Assembly (NCBI GenBank): GCA_029339195.1
Contig: JAPTJF010000235.1
Coordinates: forward strand, 30,214 to 94,213
From: Micractinium sp. NFX-FRZ
Taxonomy: Eukaryota > Chlorophyta > Trebouxiophyceae > Chlorellales > Chlorellaceae
Direction: 5' to 3'
DNA: 64,000 bases
Under the pieces are notes generated by a model. The model had not been told where the DNA came from, ran no database searches, and worked only from the letters and a program-made list of their open reading frames with translations. Within the stretch, counting starts at the first letter, position 1. The number at the start of each line of letters is the position of its first letter. A program made the position numbers and the translations under genes. Shown piece by piece: positions 12,556 to 24,500 of the stretch.

Positions 12556-14779
12556 TCAAGCCGTGCTGCCCAGCGCCCACCGCAGGCGAGCCTCCAGCTG
12601 CACCCACGCGCCCTGCGCCGCCACCATCAGCGCCACATCATACACAGCCTGCTGCTGCTCTGCTGAGAAGGACCCCCAGCGCTCCACCACGTCCTGCAGC
12701 CAGAGCGGGGTCCACACTAGGGCTAGCGTGGATATTTAGGGATGCTGAACACAGGGACATGGGTGGGCAGTCGGATGCAGGCAGCGCAGTTGCATGCGGA
12801 TGCACCTCCTGCCTGTAATCGCATGCCAGAAGGCCTGCTGGGGGACCGGGGAGTGCAGCACAGCGAGCGCACACACACATTTATGCTGTCGGCTGCTCCC
12901 CTGCCCCCTCACCTTCAGCGCCCGCCCGCCCACGTCAATCAGCGGCAGCATCGCCAGCGCAATGGGGCAGCCCCCGCTGCTGCTGCTCGCCGATGCGCCG
13001 TCAGCACCCGCCTCCACAAACGCCGTTACAGCCAACTCAAGCATGCCCGCCTTAGGCAGGGTGAGCTGCGCCGCCCAGTCTGCCCACGGGGCGCCGCCAC
13101 CGCCGAGGCTGCCGCCTTCGCCATCCCCCTGCCCCTCCAGCCCAAGCACGGGTAAGCGCAGCTTCTGCAGCAGGCGCTCCTGCACCTGCCGCCAGTCCCC
13201 GGCCTGCTCCATCTCATGCCAGCAGGTCAAAAACAACAACTTTTGCTTCTCGCTGGCAAGAGTGCCCCAGCTCTCCAGCGCACGCTGCAAGGTGGGAGGG
13301 GGTAGGTGCGGCGGCATCAGTGCGAGCGTTCTTTTAGCAGGCCGAGGAGGAGCAAGCGTGACCATTGTTGTCGGCCTTGCTATTGCAGGCGCGGCCTTGC
13401 TGCATGCCAGCTTGGCAGTAACGTAGGCCAGGTTGCCACACACACGCACCACCGAACACCCATCCGCAGGCCGAACAGTGGCCAAGCAAGGAGCCGGGAA
13501 TAGACACAAACAAGCACACAGGTGCCCTGCCCTGTCATTCCCGTGCAGCTGCATTCCATCCCATCCCACACCATCCCATCCCATCCCAGGGCAGGTGCAC
13601 ATCAAGGCAGCTTCACCTGCAGCAGAGCGCCTCCGTACCCCAGTGCAGCCACCTGCTGCAGCGCAGACAGCCTGACGTCCGGGTCCTTACTGCCTGCTGG
13701 TGCCTTGAACAACGCCAGAGCATGTTGCGTCCTGCGTTGCTCTGCCGCAGTGGCTAGCTCAACTAGCCCAGCGCTCGGCAGCCGTGGCTGCTGCTCCTCC
13801 TGCTCCTCCTGCTGCTGCTCCCCGTCCTCCGCAGCCGTGCTCCTGGCCTTCTTCCTCTGCTGCCGCCCCTGCTCCCAATCCTCCACATCACAGCCGTCGG
13901 CGCGCCGCTGCCGCTTCTGCTGCTGCTGCTGCTGCCGGCCCGCGTGTGCCTTGCTGCCGTGCCTGGGCGCTGCGCGCACAGGCTCCTCGCCCATCCCTTC
14001 AGTTGGCCTGCTGCGCTTCCTTGCGGCTGCAGGGCCATGCCGACGCTGCCGCTCTCCCTGCTCTTCTGCCGTGGGTGCCTCCCCACCTCCCTCCTCTGCC
14101 GGCTGCAGCTGTGGCAGCTGCCCGCCATGCCGGCGCGCCCACTGGCCGCACCTGCCGCACAGCCGCGCACGAGTGGTTGGGTGGCGCCGCCAGTCCGTGC
14201 AGTCGTCCCTGCCGCAGTGGCTGCACGCCCGCCCCGCCTCAGCTGCCTCCTCAACCTCCTGTTCCTCCTGCTCTGCCTGCCCCGCCTCCTCCGCTGCCTG
14301 CTCTTCCTGCTCCGCCTGCCGTTGCCGCTGCGGTGCGCGCTGCAGCTGCTCCTCCTCTGCCTCCTGCCGCTGCCGCTGGTTGAGCTCCCTGCGGGCACGC
14401 TCAAAGCACGGCTCGCACACCCACCGGGCCTTTGTGACCGGGTGCGAGTGCCAGCTCCTGCCTCCGTGGCGAGTGCGGGGGCACTGTAAGCACATGCGCT
14501 CAGCGACATGCTTAGCTGGTGGCTGCCCCTGCCCCCGTGCTTTCCTGCTGATGACTTGCTGCTGCTCGGCCGCTCCCTCCTCCTCCTCCTCCGCCTCCGA
14601 TGACGACTCCGGCTCCGGTCCTGACTCCTCCTGCTCCTCCTCCTGCCCGTTGCCGAGCGCTGGCAGCCGCTTGGTCCTGTAGTGAATCATCTTGCAGCTG
14701 CCACACAGCCGCCGGCCAGTGGCGGGGTGCCAGTGCTTCCTGCCACCAGTGCACGCGCTGCCGCAGTGGCTGCACACTG

Positions 14780-14817
<38 letters not shown>

Positions 14818-15481
14818 TCCTCCTCTGCATCCTCCCCTGCCGATGAGGAATCCTCCTCCTCCTCCTCCGCATCCTCCCCTGCCGATGAGGAATCCTCCTC
14901 CTCCTCCTCTGCATCCTCCCCCTCCGCCTCCTCCTCCTGCCTGCCGCATGCAGCAGCATCCGGTGTTGCTGCCTCCTGCACCTCTGTTGCCAACTGCTTC
15001 TCTTCTGTCTGCTCCTGTGTTGCTGCTTCCTCCACTGCCTGTCCCTCAGCTGCCACCTCGCCTGCTACCTCCACGTCATCTGCTGCTGCCTTGCATGCTG
15101 CCTCCACATCATCTGCTACCGCTTCGTCTGCTACCTCCACGTCATCTGCTGCTGCCTTGCCTGCTGCCTCCACATGAGGTGCCGCCTCGTCTGCCGCCGC
15201 GTCTTTACCCGCTGCTGCCTGATATCCTGCCTCATGCCGCGCATGCTGAGCTGCAGCCCTGCACTGCTGCATCCAGCCAGCATTGGCGACCTGAATGCAG
15301 GTTAGTGTGAGGAGTCGCCTCCCCACGGTGGCTGAACCCTGGTCCAGCTGCCACTGCTGCTGCTCTTGCTGCTCCTCCTCGTGCTGCTGCGGCTGGTGCA
15401 TCTGCTGCTCATGCGGCTGCTGTTGCGGCTGCTGCACCGCCTCCTCCTCCTGCTGTTGTGACGCTGCCAGCGACAGCTGCA

Positions 15482-15541
<60 letters not shown>

Positions 15542-17467
15542 GTTGGCCGTCTGCACCCACGCCATCCTGCCACCTTGGTGGCGGCGGTGGCGGTGGCTTG
15601 AGCTGCCGTGTCGGTAGCTCTTCGAGCTGCCTTGGCGGCAGTGGCCGTGACTGCAGCACCCGAAGCAGCAGATTCTGAAGGCTGGGCTGCGTCGGCGTCC
15701 ATGACTGCATCTGCCGCTGCTGCAGCCGCAGTTCGGGTGCCAGCCAGTGCGGCGGATTGGGCCCCTCCTGCTGCCGCTCCTGCTGGTGGTGGTGGTGCTG
15801 CTGCTGCTGCTGCTGCTGCTGCTGCAGCAGGCGCGCCGTTTGCTGCTCCACATCCTGCTGCTGCTGCTGCTGGGCGAACGCCACAGGGCCCAGTGTTGGG
15901 TGGCCCTCCTCACGACGCACTCCTGCTGAGCGGCTGCTGCTAGCGGTGCCCACTTGTGAGCCGGGAGCTGCAGTGTCAGCCATTGCTGCCGCCGTGGCAG
16001 CGGTGGCCGCCGTGGCAGCGGGGGCTTGCGGTCGCCCGTCCCGATACGCCTCCTTCAGAGCTGCCACAAAGGCATCGGGCCATTCCCCCAGGTGTTGCTT
16101 CATGAACTGCAATGAGCAGCAGGGATGCAAGGAGGGGCGGCCAGCCGTGGTGCGGCATCAGTGGGTATGCATGTGTTGATTCGGCAGCGCGGAGATGCAC
16201 GCCACGAGATGCAGCTGCGAAGCAACACGCAAACAGCAGAAACTGCAGACAGCAGCAGCAGCAGCAGCAGCAGCTAATGAACGCACGCCACATGCGCACA
16301 CCCGGTGCCGCCACGCCGCGCACAACAGCCATGGCCACACACGGCGCAGCGCCTTTGGCACTACTGAGCACCACTGGCGGCCATGCGCAGGTTCAGCGGC
16401 ATGCATGTGGTTAGGCTGCAAACGCAGGGAGCCCACCTCCTCCTGCAGATAGCCCTCCAGCCTGTCTGGGAATACCAGCTTGTCTGCTCGGAGCCGCCCC
16501 TGGTCGGAGAAGAACGCCCTGAGCCGCTCGCATGCTGCTCCGCCCGCCTGCCACATCCCCGCCTTGCCCGCTTGCAGTGCCTCGCAATCGCTCTCCTTTT
16601 GCCACTGCCACACTGCCATGGCAATGCGGGTGCGGTCGCCGCACTGTGCCGCCGCCTCCGCAGTTGGGTACGTGCCTGCAGGGGGCGGGCGGGGCAGGCA
16701 GAAGAACACTCATCATGGATAAGTGCAGGTAGGGCATTTGAGGGCGAAATGGCTCAGAAAGCGCGAAAGAGACGCATCACAGCTCAATTCGCTGCGCCCC
16801 TCGGCTCCAGCAGGACGCGCAGGTTCCTAAGTGTTAGTAGGCCTACCCGCAGCGGGCCTGTGTAAACTGGGCCAGAGCTGCAACTGCAATCTCACGGCCC
16901 GCTGGCACACGACAGGCCATCAGGCAGGCGGCAGCAATGGCGGCACCAATGGCTGCGACAGAAGGGGTGGGAAACAAAAGCAGCAGGGCATGACACAGCT
17001 GTGCCCGCCTGACTTTCACATGCAACACATGCAGTGCTCACCAACGCGTTTCCTCTCTTTGATGTTCTCAAAATAGTCTCGGTTCCCTTTTCCATGCAGC
17101 GGGCTGCAGCAGAAAACGTATAGGGGCACTTCAGGCGTTCTGGAAGCTTGACCACGAAGGAGGCAGCTGGCAAACGCAGCTGCCGCCAGGAAGCGGCGTA
17201 GCCGGCTGCCCAGCCCTGCGTGTACGGCAGCGGCGGCAGCTTGCGAGGGATGCATGCACGGCAACACTGCTGGCAACTGAAAGCTTACTTGACCAGGGTT
17301 TCGTAGCGCTTGTTTTTGCCCAGCGACACCCCATAGTACTTCTGCTCGAGCTGTGAGCCATTCAGCCCAAGCAGTGGGCGCGCTTGCGACACCTCGGATG
17401 CCATCGCGATAGCCAACCCACGCCCATGCGCCTGCGGCTGCATTGTGCCAGCAAGATCGGCGGTCAT
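12556..17467 (-). CDS. AP2-like domain plus three GATA-like zinc fingers; putative transcription factor
   Basis: Six exons: 17467..17289, 17103..17042, 16675..16437, 16106..13617, 13284..12913, 12693..12556, giving 1159 residues. The N-terminus (about 42-106) resembles an AP2/ERF DNA-binding domain. YYGVSLGKNKRYET matches the usual YRGV start and GTYPTAEAAAQ matches the GTF-TAEEAA stretch; it is assembled from exons 1-3. The 830-codon exon 4 is rich in Gln, Glu and Ala and carries a 19-residue polyglutamine run. It holds three C-x2-C...C-x2-C units at about 605-631, 699-727 and 788-813, with 19, 21 and 18 residues between the pairs. The third (CSHCGRDDCTDWRRHPTTR) is closest to GATA fingers. 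The conserved C-terminal region (about 991-1159) is not recognised. A deleted relic lies at 890-1640. A nuclear regulatory role is inferred; the start codon is the least certain part. Confidence 0.78.
15483..15539. repeat. (CTG)19 microsatellite encoding polyglutamine
   Basis: An uninterrupted CTG run on the plus strand reads as CAG on the coding strand and gives a 19-residue glutamine tract in the AP2/zinc-finger protein. Shorter CTG runs occur nearby at about 14781-14813 and 15798-15825. Likely length-polymorphic. Confidence 0.9.
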
Positions 17468-18589
17468 TCGGATGCTTCAGTTGAGTTGGCTGTTGGGATC
17501 GACATCAACAGATTGTGGGCAAGCAGGTGGCCCCATACCCTCGCCTGTCGACCGGCGTGCTCACCTCCCTCCCGCCGGCGGCGCCTTGCATCCCAAAGAG
17601 GGCGCGGGCGGCGCCGACCGACCCGATCACGCTCGCGCTGGCGGTCGTCTCTGCCGCCATCTGAGTTTTGCCCAAAGTAGCACACTGCAAGCCAGAGCAG
17701 GTGCCTGCAGCAATCAAGCATGTGAGGTAGAGCGCCGATCGCGTGTCCAAGCCTCTCCGGAAGGCGATTAAGGTCGCTGCATTGGCATGCGTTCGTTACA
17801 AGGCTGCTCCCCGAGCATAGGCGCGAGCATACGGTTGTTTTGTTCCCAGTTTTGTCTGGGCGGCCGCCACTCACCCGCCGGGCGGCAATTTATGCCCTTT
17901 AGGCCCCTAAAAGTTCCTCGGCGAGCCGCGACGCACGATTCAAGTCCCTATACGGCGGCGGCCACTTGAGTTGAGGAGCACGACGGCACAGCACCTGTCG
18001 TAGGCCTGCTGCGCTAAACTTGGCGGACATGCACCGCTGCCGAGCTGTCAGGATGAATGGCAGGCGGCACAAGCTGAGCCCCTACTGGTCATTGTAGGGC
18101 CATGGCATGTGCGCTGTGCCCGGCCGCCGGCAGGCCGCTCATGCCCGACGCGACCACCTGCCGGTTGTAAACTTTCCCTTGCTCATTAAAACAAATGCTG
18201 TGCATCTCATCCATGCTGCCTGGTGCTGAATCCACGGGTGTGTGCGGTGCTGTTCACAAGCTCTCAGAACCAAGACATTCGTTTGCGAGATGCAACATCA
18301 TGCACTGGGCGGCACACACACGGGGTAGGGATCAGTTCAGGGATTGGGCAGGAGGTGTGCATTGATGCCAGGTGGACGTATGCGGCTGGGACCTGCACTG
18401 CGGAACGACTCTGCACGCCAGCTGGCGCAGCGCAGGGGCGCGCAGCACGCCGCTGCCCCGCCTCCCCTGACAAGGCACCGCACGCCCATGCCGGGCGCCG
18501 CAATGGCACCCTCCACTGCGCCCTGCCACCACGGCAGCGCACTCAGCGTTGCCCAGCCACAGCCAGGCTCTCCTCCCAGCCCCGGCTGC
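17468..18589. other. Intergenic region; promoter side of the AP2/zinc-finger gene and 3' flank of TSN
   Basis: No supported exon on either strand. TGTAA occurs on the plus strand near 18165, but no plus-strand gene ends there. Confidence 0.5.
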
Positions 18590-21500
18590 TTAGCGCCGCC
18601 CGCCGCGGCCGCCAGCGGGCTTGCCCCCCAGGGAGGGGAAGCCGCCGTCGTCATCGTCGCTGTCGGGGTCCCCGTACTGGAACAGGCCCAGGTGCTTGCG
18701 CCGCGCCGCCTCCTGGCAGTCCCGCAGTGCCGACAGGACCTCCTCCGTCTCAGGGGACTGCAGGGGCGAGGGCGGGGGTTGGGGAACGAGGTGCTAAGCA
18801 AATGTAAGGGGTACGAGGAGGGTGCTTTGCCGTGCCGGCAAAAGCTCCCCTGTAGCCCCTGCCGCCTTGGGCTCCACCAGCCGCGCTCGACCTCCCGCTG
18901 TGCACGCTCTCACATCCACACCTCCCAATCCCTGCAAGCTAGCCCATGGCTGTTCAACAGGCAGGGCTGGAGGACGGCCCAGCTGTGTTCTGAGACCCAC
19001 CTTGGGCCCCTTGGGCTCCACCAGCTGCGCCAGGCCCGCCGCCAGCAGCTGCCCATTCACGCTCTGCTTCAAGTCCTCGCTGTCGCCCTCAATCAGAGTC
19101 AGGTGCAGCTTGGTGGGGGCCTGCAGCGGGGGGTGAGCGCCAGTGTGGTGAGTGGCAGAGACAGGGTTGCCCGGGAGGCAGGGTGCCAGGGAGGTCGGTC
19201 CCAAGTGAGGGACGCGAGTGGCACACCATGCCTAGGCGAAACAAGAGTAGGCAGCGGCGGTGAGACGCGTTCAGGGTGAGCTCGCCTCTTGCGCAGCAGC
19301 ACTGCCAGGCCAGCAGGCAGGCGCGCAAGGGGTGTGCGCGAGAGTGCAGCAGCACGAAACCGTTCTCAGCCCGCCACATATGCCCAACACTCTCGCCAGC
19401 CCACTCCCGCCCTGCGCCCGGCCCACCTGCGTGCCCCACGACTTGCCGGCGGCGGCCAGCCGCTCGCGCCGCTCCACAAACGCCTTGAGCCGGCGGTTGC
19501 CTCCCACCAGCTGCCACAGGTGCTGCGCTGCCTCCACGCCGTGCTCGTCGTCCACGCTGGGAGCCTGCGGCAGCACAGCACGGCACAGCACGGCGGGGAG
19601 GTGATGTTAGGATTCAAGAGTATGCGATTGCGGGGGGCAGATAAGCGTTTTGCTCCTGCTGGGCCGCGGCAGCACAGCACAGCAGGGTGACCAGTCGAGA
19701 TGGCGAGGCGATTTGGGTTGAGGGCCTTGCTGTGGGATTGGGTAGTGCGAGCGCACACGAGCCAGTGCAAGCAGGTGCTGGTCATGTGCATGTGTGCGAG
19801 GGATGCAGCGCAGCAAGGTCCCGTCTCAGCAGTGCGCACAACCCTGTGCCAAGTACCCCCCGCTAGGCTGCCACAGCCCACGCTGCCTGGCGGGGCGGGC
19901 TCACCTTGACGTAGGCCAGGCAGGCCTGGTGCGCCTGGCCAGGCACCGCCGCCAGCGCCGGCGGCATGGGCCGCACCTGCAGGGCAAGACACAGAGACGC
20001 AGGCACAGGTCTTTAAAGTTCAGTTGTGATGAATTGATGCTTCAGCAACAGGCGTGCGTGAGGGCAGCATGCTCCACACCTGCAGCGCAGGGCCGGCAAG
20101 TATGGGAAGCTGGTGCGGGTGCAGGGCTAAACTAGCAAGGGGGGCAGCCAGCAGCGGCGCGCGCGACTTGCTTCCCTCGGTGCCGCTAGGGCTCAGGCCA
20201 GGCCTGCTGCACAGCATGCCCAGCACACCCATGCCGGGCGCACAAAGACAATTGCCACGCATGATGCATTCGGTACACCCATGCAGGCGGCATGCCCAGG
20301 GTCGCCAGCCACGCACCTGCCCGGCGGTCACATGCTCGCGGTTGCCAAAGTCGATGAACAGCACATCGTACTTGGGGGCGGTCTGCAGGGATGTGGTGGG
20401 GTGGGCGGGACGGACACAGTGAGGGCAGGTGAGATGAGGCAGGCGAGGCAGGCAGGAGGAGGTGTGGGTACGGGTGAGTTGCATGGAGGCTGCTGCCATG
20501 AGCAGCACATTGCACTGGGGGGCGGTCTGCCACGCAAGGTGATGCGTGCATGAGGGATGAGGGGGGCAAAAGATGCACCGGGGCCGGCAGCGCAGGGCAG
20601 GCAGGACCAGCGGCCTGCCCTCAGCCTTCGGCCAGCCCACACGCACATGCCGCCACCGGGTGCTCCGACACAGCACGCCCTGTCCACAAACGGTTGGCTG
20701 GAGGTGCACTGCCCGCACTCACCGGGTCTGCCGCGTACGCGCGCTCCACGCTGGCGCGGTACCACTGCTTGTCCGCAGTGCTCTGCGCCAGGCACTTCTC
20801 CCCCGTCTTCAGCGGCGTCTGCGCGAAGTCAAAAGGCAAGTGGGCAGGTAGCAAACACGCCAGTGGAAACCAGGGCGGGTGGGTGAAGGGCAGGCGAGCG
20901 GTGCAGGCGGGGGGCATGGCCAGGCCAGCATGCCAGCGCGGAGGCAGGCAGCACACAGCAAGCAGGCAGGGACAGAACGGCTTGCGTGTCTGGAGGGGAC
21001 AGCGGGTGGCGAGTGCTCACCGCCGGTGCCGACGAGTCCTCCAGGCTCAGGCCGGACAGCTGCTCCGCCACCCACATGACGCGCGGCTCGTCAGCCACCT
21101 GCAGCACAAGAAGGTGCACTTGGGGAGAATGAGGTAGACGGATTTCTTATATGGGCTGACAGGCTGCCCCTCGATACCCACACCATCCTGCCCGCAAGTC
21201 TCCCACTCCCCCCCACACGCACCCAGCACACACATCTCCCTGGCACCACTCATGTCCAAGGCCGCCACCTCTCTGCCCTCGTGCCCCCCACCCCCACTGC
21301 CCCAAGGTAAGGCAAGGTAAGGTCCAAGGTAAGGTCCAAGGTAAGGTCTAAGGTAAGGTGATCGCACACCGCAGGCGCACCTGCACATACATGCCGTTGG
21401 CGTCGGTCATGTCTGACACCACCACCTCCATCGTCTCCCGCCCGCCGGCGCCGTTTGACGCCGCAGGCCCAGCCTCCTGCTCCTCCTCGGGAGCTGCCGC

Positions 21501-24500
21501 CGCCTCTGGCTCGTCCTTCTCCCACACCTGCCAAGAAGCCGCATGGCAGGGGTGGCGGGGGGCGGAGGATGTGAGCAGCAGGAGCAGGAGGGAGGGGCGT
21601 TGGCGGCAGCAGCAACGGCATGGCATGGCACAAGAGGCCCCACAAGCCTGCCCGGCTGCCTGCCTGCATGTGTGCTTGCTATTGTTGGCATGCACCCTCC
21701 TGGTGCACATTCTCCCCTGTCAGGGTGGCCTCCCTTTACACCCTCCAGCCTCCCTGCCACCCGTGTATGCACCCAGTCGTCAAGCACCATACACCCTGCT
21801 CAGGTGCAGCCTGGGGTGCCCACCTTGAGCTTGGCCGCCCGCGCCTTGTTCTGCGCCGCCTCCAGCTCGCGGCCGCCGGGGTCGGAGTAGGGGTCAAAGG
21901 AGGGGTGCAGCTTGGCCAGGCCCGCCTCCAGCAGCGCCACTGCGTTCAGGGAGGGACACGCAGGGGTGGTGGGTGACGCGAGTTTGAGTGCCAGGAGCCC
22001 AGGGGTTGCACAGTGTGAGGCCATGACCAGTGCGCAGCACCTCCTGCCAGGGCTACACTGCGGCCAGCACTCGTTTGCAAGGTTGCCTGCCTGCCGCCGT
22101 GCCGCTGCCTGCCTGCCCCATGCCGCCGTGCTGCTGCCTGCCTGGCTAATGGCGCCGTGCTGCTGCCTGCCAGCTTACCGCCCAGGTTGACGCGGCCAAA
22201 GCGCACGGTGCCCTGGAAGTTGCCTGCCCGGTCCACGCTGGTCACCTCCACCTCGCAGTCGCGCTGCAGAGTGGATGACAAAAGTGCAGCGGTGAGTACG
22301 AGTCGCGGCATGGCGACGTTGGTGCACGCTCGGGCGGAGGGAGGGAATGCTCTGCTGGCACCTCCAGTGCGGAGGTGCACCGCGGGACGAGGGGGCAGGG
22401 AGAACCCAGAGGATGGCGAACAGGCAGGGTGCGGTGCACGGAAGCAAGGGGGGAGGCGGTGGCGAGCGTGCAGCGCCACGCTCTGGCTGCCCGGCTGGCT
22501 GGCAGGGAAAGGCAGGCGGGACTGGCGGTCACGCACCTGCAGAGCGTTTTCCCGTGTGAAGGCCAGCGCCTCCTCCCAGAAGGGCTCCTCCTGCGGGGCA
22601 CGAGAGGAGGGCAGCGAAGAGGGCTGGTGAGAAAGGCACAGGTAGGTGTGAACGGCCGTCCTTCCCATTCCAGCCCCTCCCACAAAGCTTGATGGGGAGA
22701 GCAGGGGGTGCTGGTGGACGGGCAGAATTGGAGGACCGGATGGTGCTGCACCGGTCGCTTGTCGAGTACCAGAAAAGGCAGTTCTGGTGCACCAGTGTCA
22801 ACGGTTGCACGCAAGCCGCGGGCATCCCCTCCCCTTTCCCGGCCCCCCCGGGCAAGCCCGCATGCGCACCTGCAAGGCGGGGCGCCCGGCCGAGGCGGGC
22901 GCGCCGCGCTGCGGGCAGCGCACTCCCGAGGGGTTGAAGGCGATGGTGACGCCCTCCTTGGGGATGTGCAGCTTCAGGCGGTGCCCCGACAGCACGTACT
23001 CGCACACCGCCTGCATCTTGCCGGCGCGCTGCAGGAAGGGCAGGTGCTGCTTGGCCCTGCAGGGGCGGGACAAGTGGCAAGCACAGGGGCGGGTGGGCGC
23101 TGGTGACGCGCAGCTAGGGGAGGCAGGGCTGCGGGCTGAGCGTCGGCAACAGGAGGCAGGGCTGCGGAGCCTGGCTACAAAGGGGCATTGCGCAAGCAGC
23201 CACGCCACACACGGCGCCACCTGCCACCTGGACTCGCAGCCAACAACGCCTGCCCTGGCAGCCCCGCTTCCCGGCTCCCTGCTCCCAGCCTGCCCTCTCT
23301 CTCGTGATCCTGCTCCCAGCCCAGCCCAGCCCAGCCCTTGTTGTGGAAACGCTGTGCTGCCGCCTCTGTCTCTGCTGACCACCCCCGCTCCCAGCCCCAC
23401 CACGCTTCCTGCTGTCCCCGCCGCCTGACCCGGGCAGCGCACCCACCTGCCGGAGGTGCCGGGCAGGGAGACGTCGTTGATGTGCGGCCGCGGCGGCTCC
23501 TTGTTGCCCCACTGCCCCTTCTTGCCCGCCTTGCCCTGGGTCTCGGCGTTCATCAGGTCCTCATAGTGGGCTGCAGGCAGGCAGGCATGAGTGTTTGTTT
23601 CTTATTTTGATACCGACAGGCACTCCCCCAGGCAGACAGGCAGGCTTGGCATGCATTAGATCAGCCAGCAAGCAGGCACCCAGGCAGGCAGGATGTGACG
23701 CGTGTGTCTCGTGTGTTCCGCTACTGATGAGCAGGAGGCCCAGGCCAGGCAGCGCTAATCCGCTGGCCGCAGGGACTCTCACACAACAACCAAGTCCCGG
23801 GTGTCAGGCGGCCGCCGCAGCCCCCGCCCACCACACAACCGCTGGCCCCGCTGTCCTCAACCCTTCCCAGTGTTCCCCAACCCCCCTCACCCGATCGCTC
23901 CTCGTCGCTGCGGTGCCGCACCACCTGCGCAAAGCCGCGCACCAGCAGCAGCTCTGCCACGTTGTTCACCTGCAGCGGGGTGGGTGAAGGGGATTCAATC
24001 AGCATTGAGGTTGACGAGGAGCAAACGGACCAGCTGACAGTGTGCAATGGTCTCTGCCAGCGCCCCCGGCACCAGCACACACAATGCCCTCTCCGTCAGT
24101 TCTGCGCTGTGCTGCCCTGGCCTGCCGCGCAGCGCCTTCCCTGCCCCGGCACAGGCGTGGTGCACCTTGCGCAGGGCACCCCGCAGGCCCGCAGCCCCGG
24201 TGGGCCCTTCCATGCCCTGCGCACCTTCTGGTCGGCGCCAGAGCCCTCGGCGATGGTCACCGTGCCAAAAGCCATGGTGCGCTCCTCGCCCGGCTTGCCG
24301 CCCGCCTCCCCCAGCATCGGCTGCACCTTGCGGGTGTACTCCATGCTCACAGACACCTCCTTGCCAATCAGGCGCTGCCTGCTTGTGGGGGACGGCGCAG
24401 CAAGAAGAAAAGAAAGCAGGAGGGGCGTGAGCCAGTGGGTGGCAGGGAGGGGTGCATGGTTGTACCCCATGCTTACAGACACGTGCTGCTTGCCTGTCAG

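Noticed and set aside
13522..15678. Several long plus-strand open frames rich in Cys, Ala or Ser opposite the zinc-finger exon
   Set aside because: They are antisense readings of the CAG/GAG-rich coding exon, whose repeats suppress stops in all frames; the minus-strand frame has zinc-finger motifs and consistent splice sites.
16842..16952. Candidate extra exon (AAIGAAIAAACLMACRV) in the AP2/zinc-finger gene
   Set aside because: Including it breaks the frame into the GTYPTAE exon, whereas joining 17042 directly to 16675 keeps the frame and rebuilds a continuous AP2-like domain.
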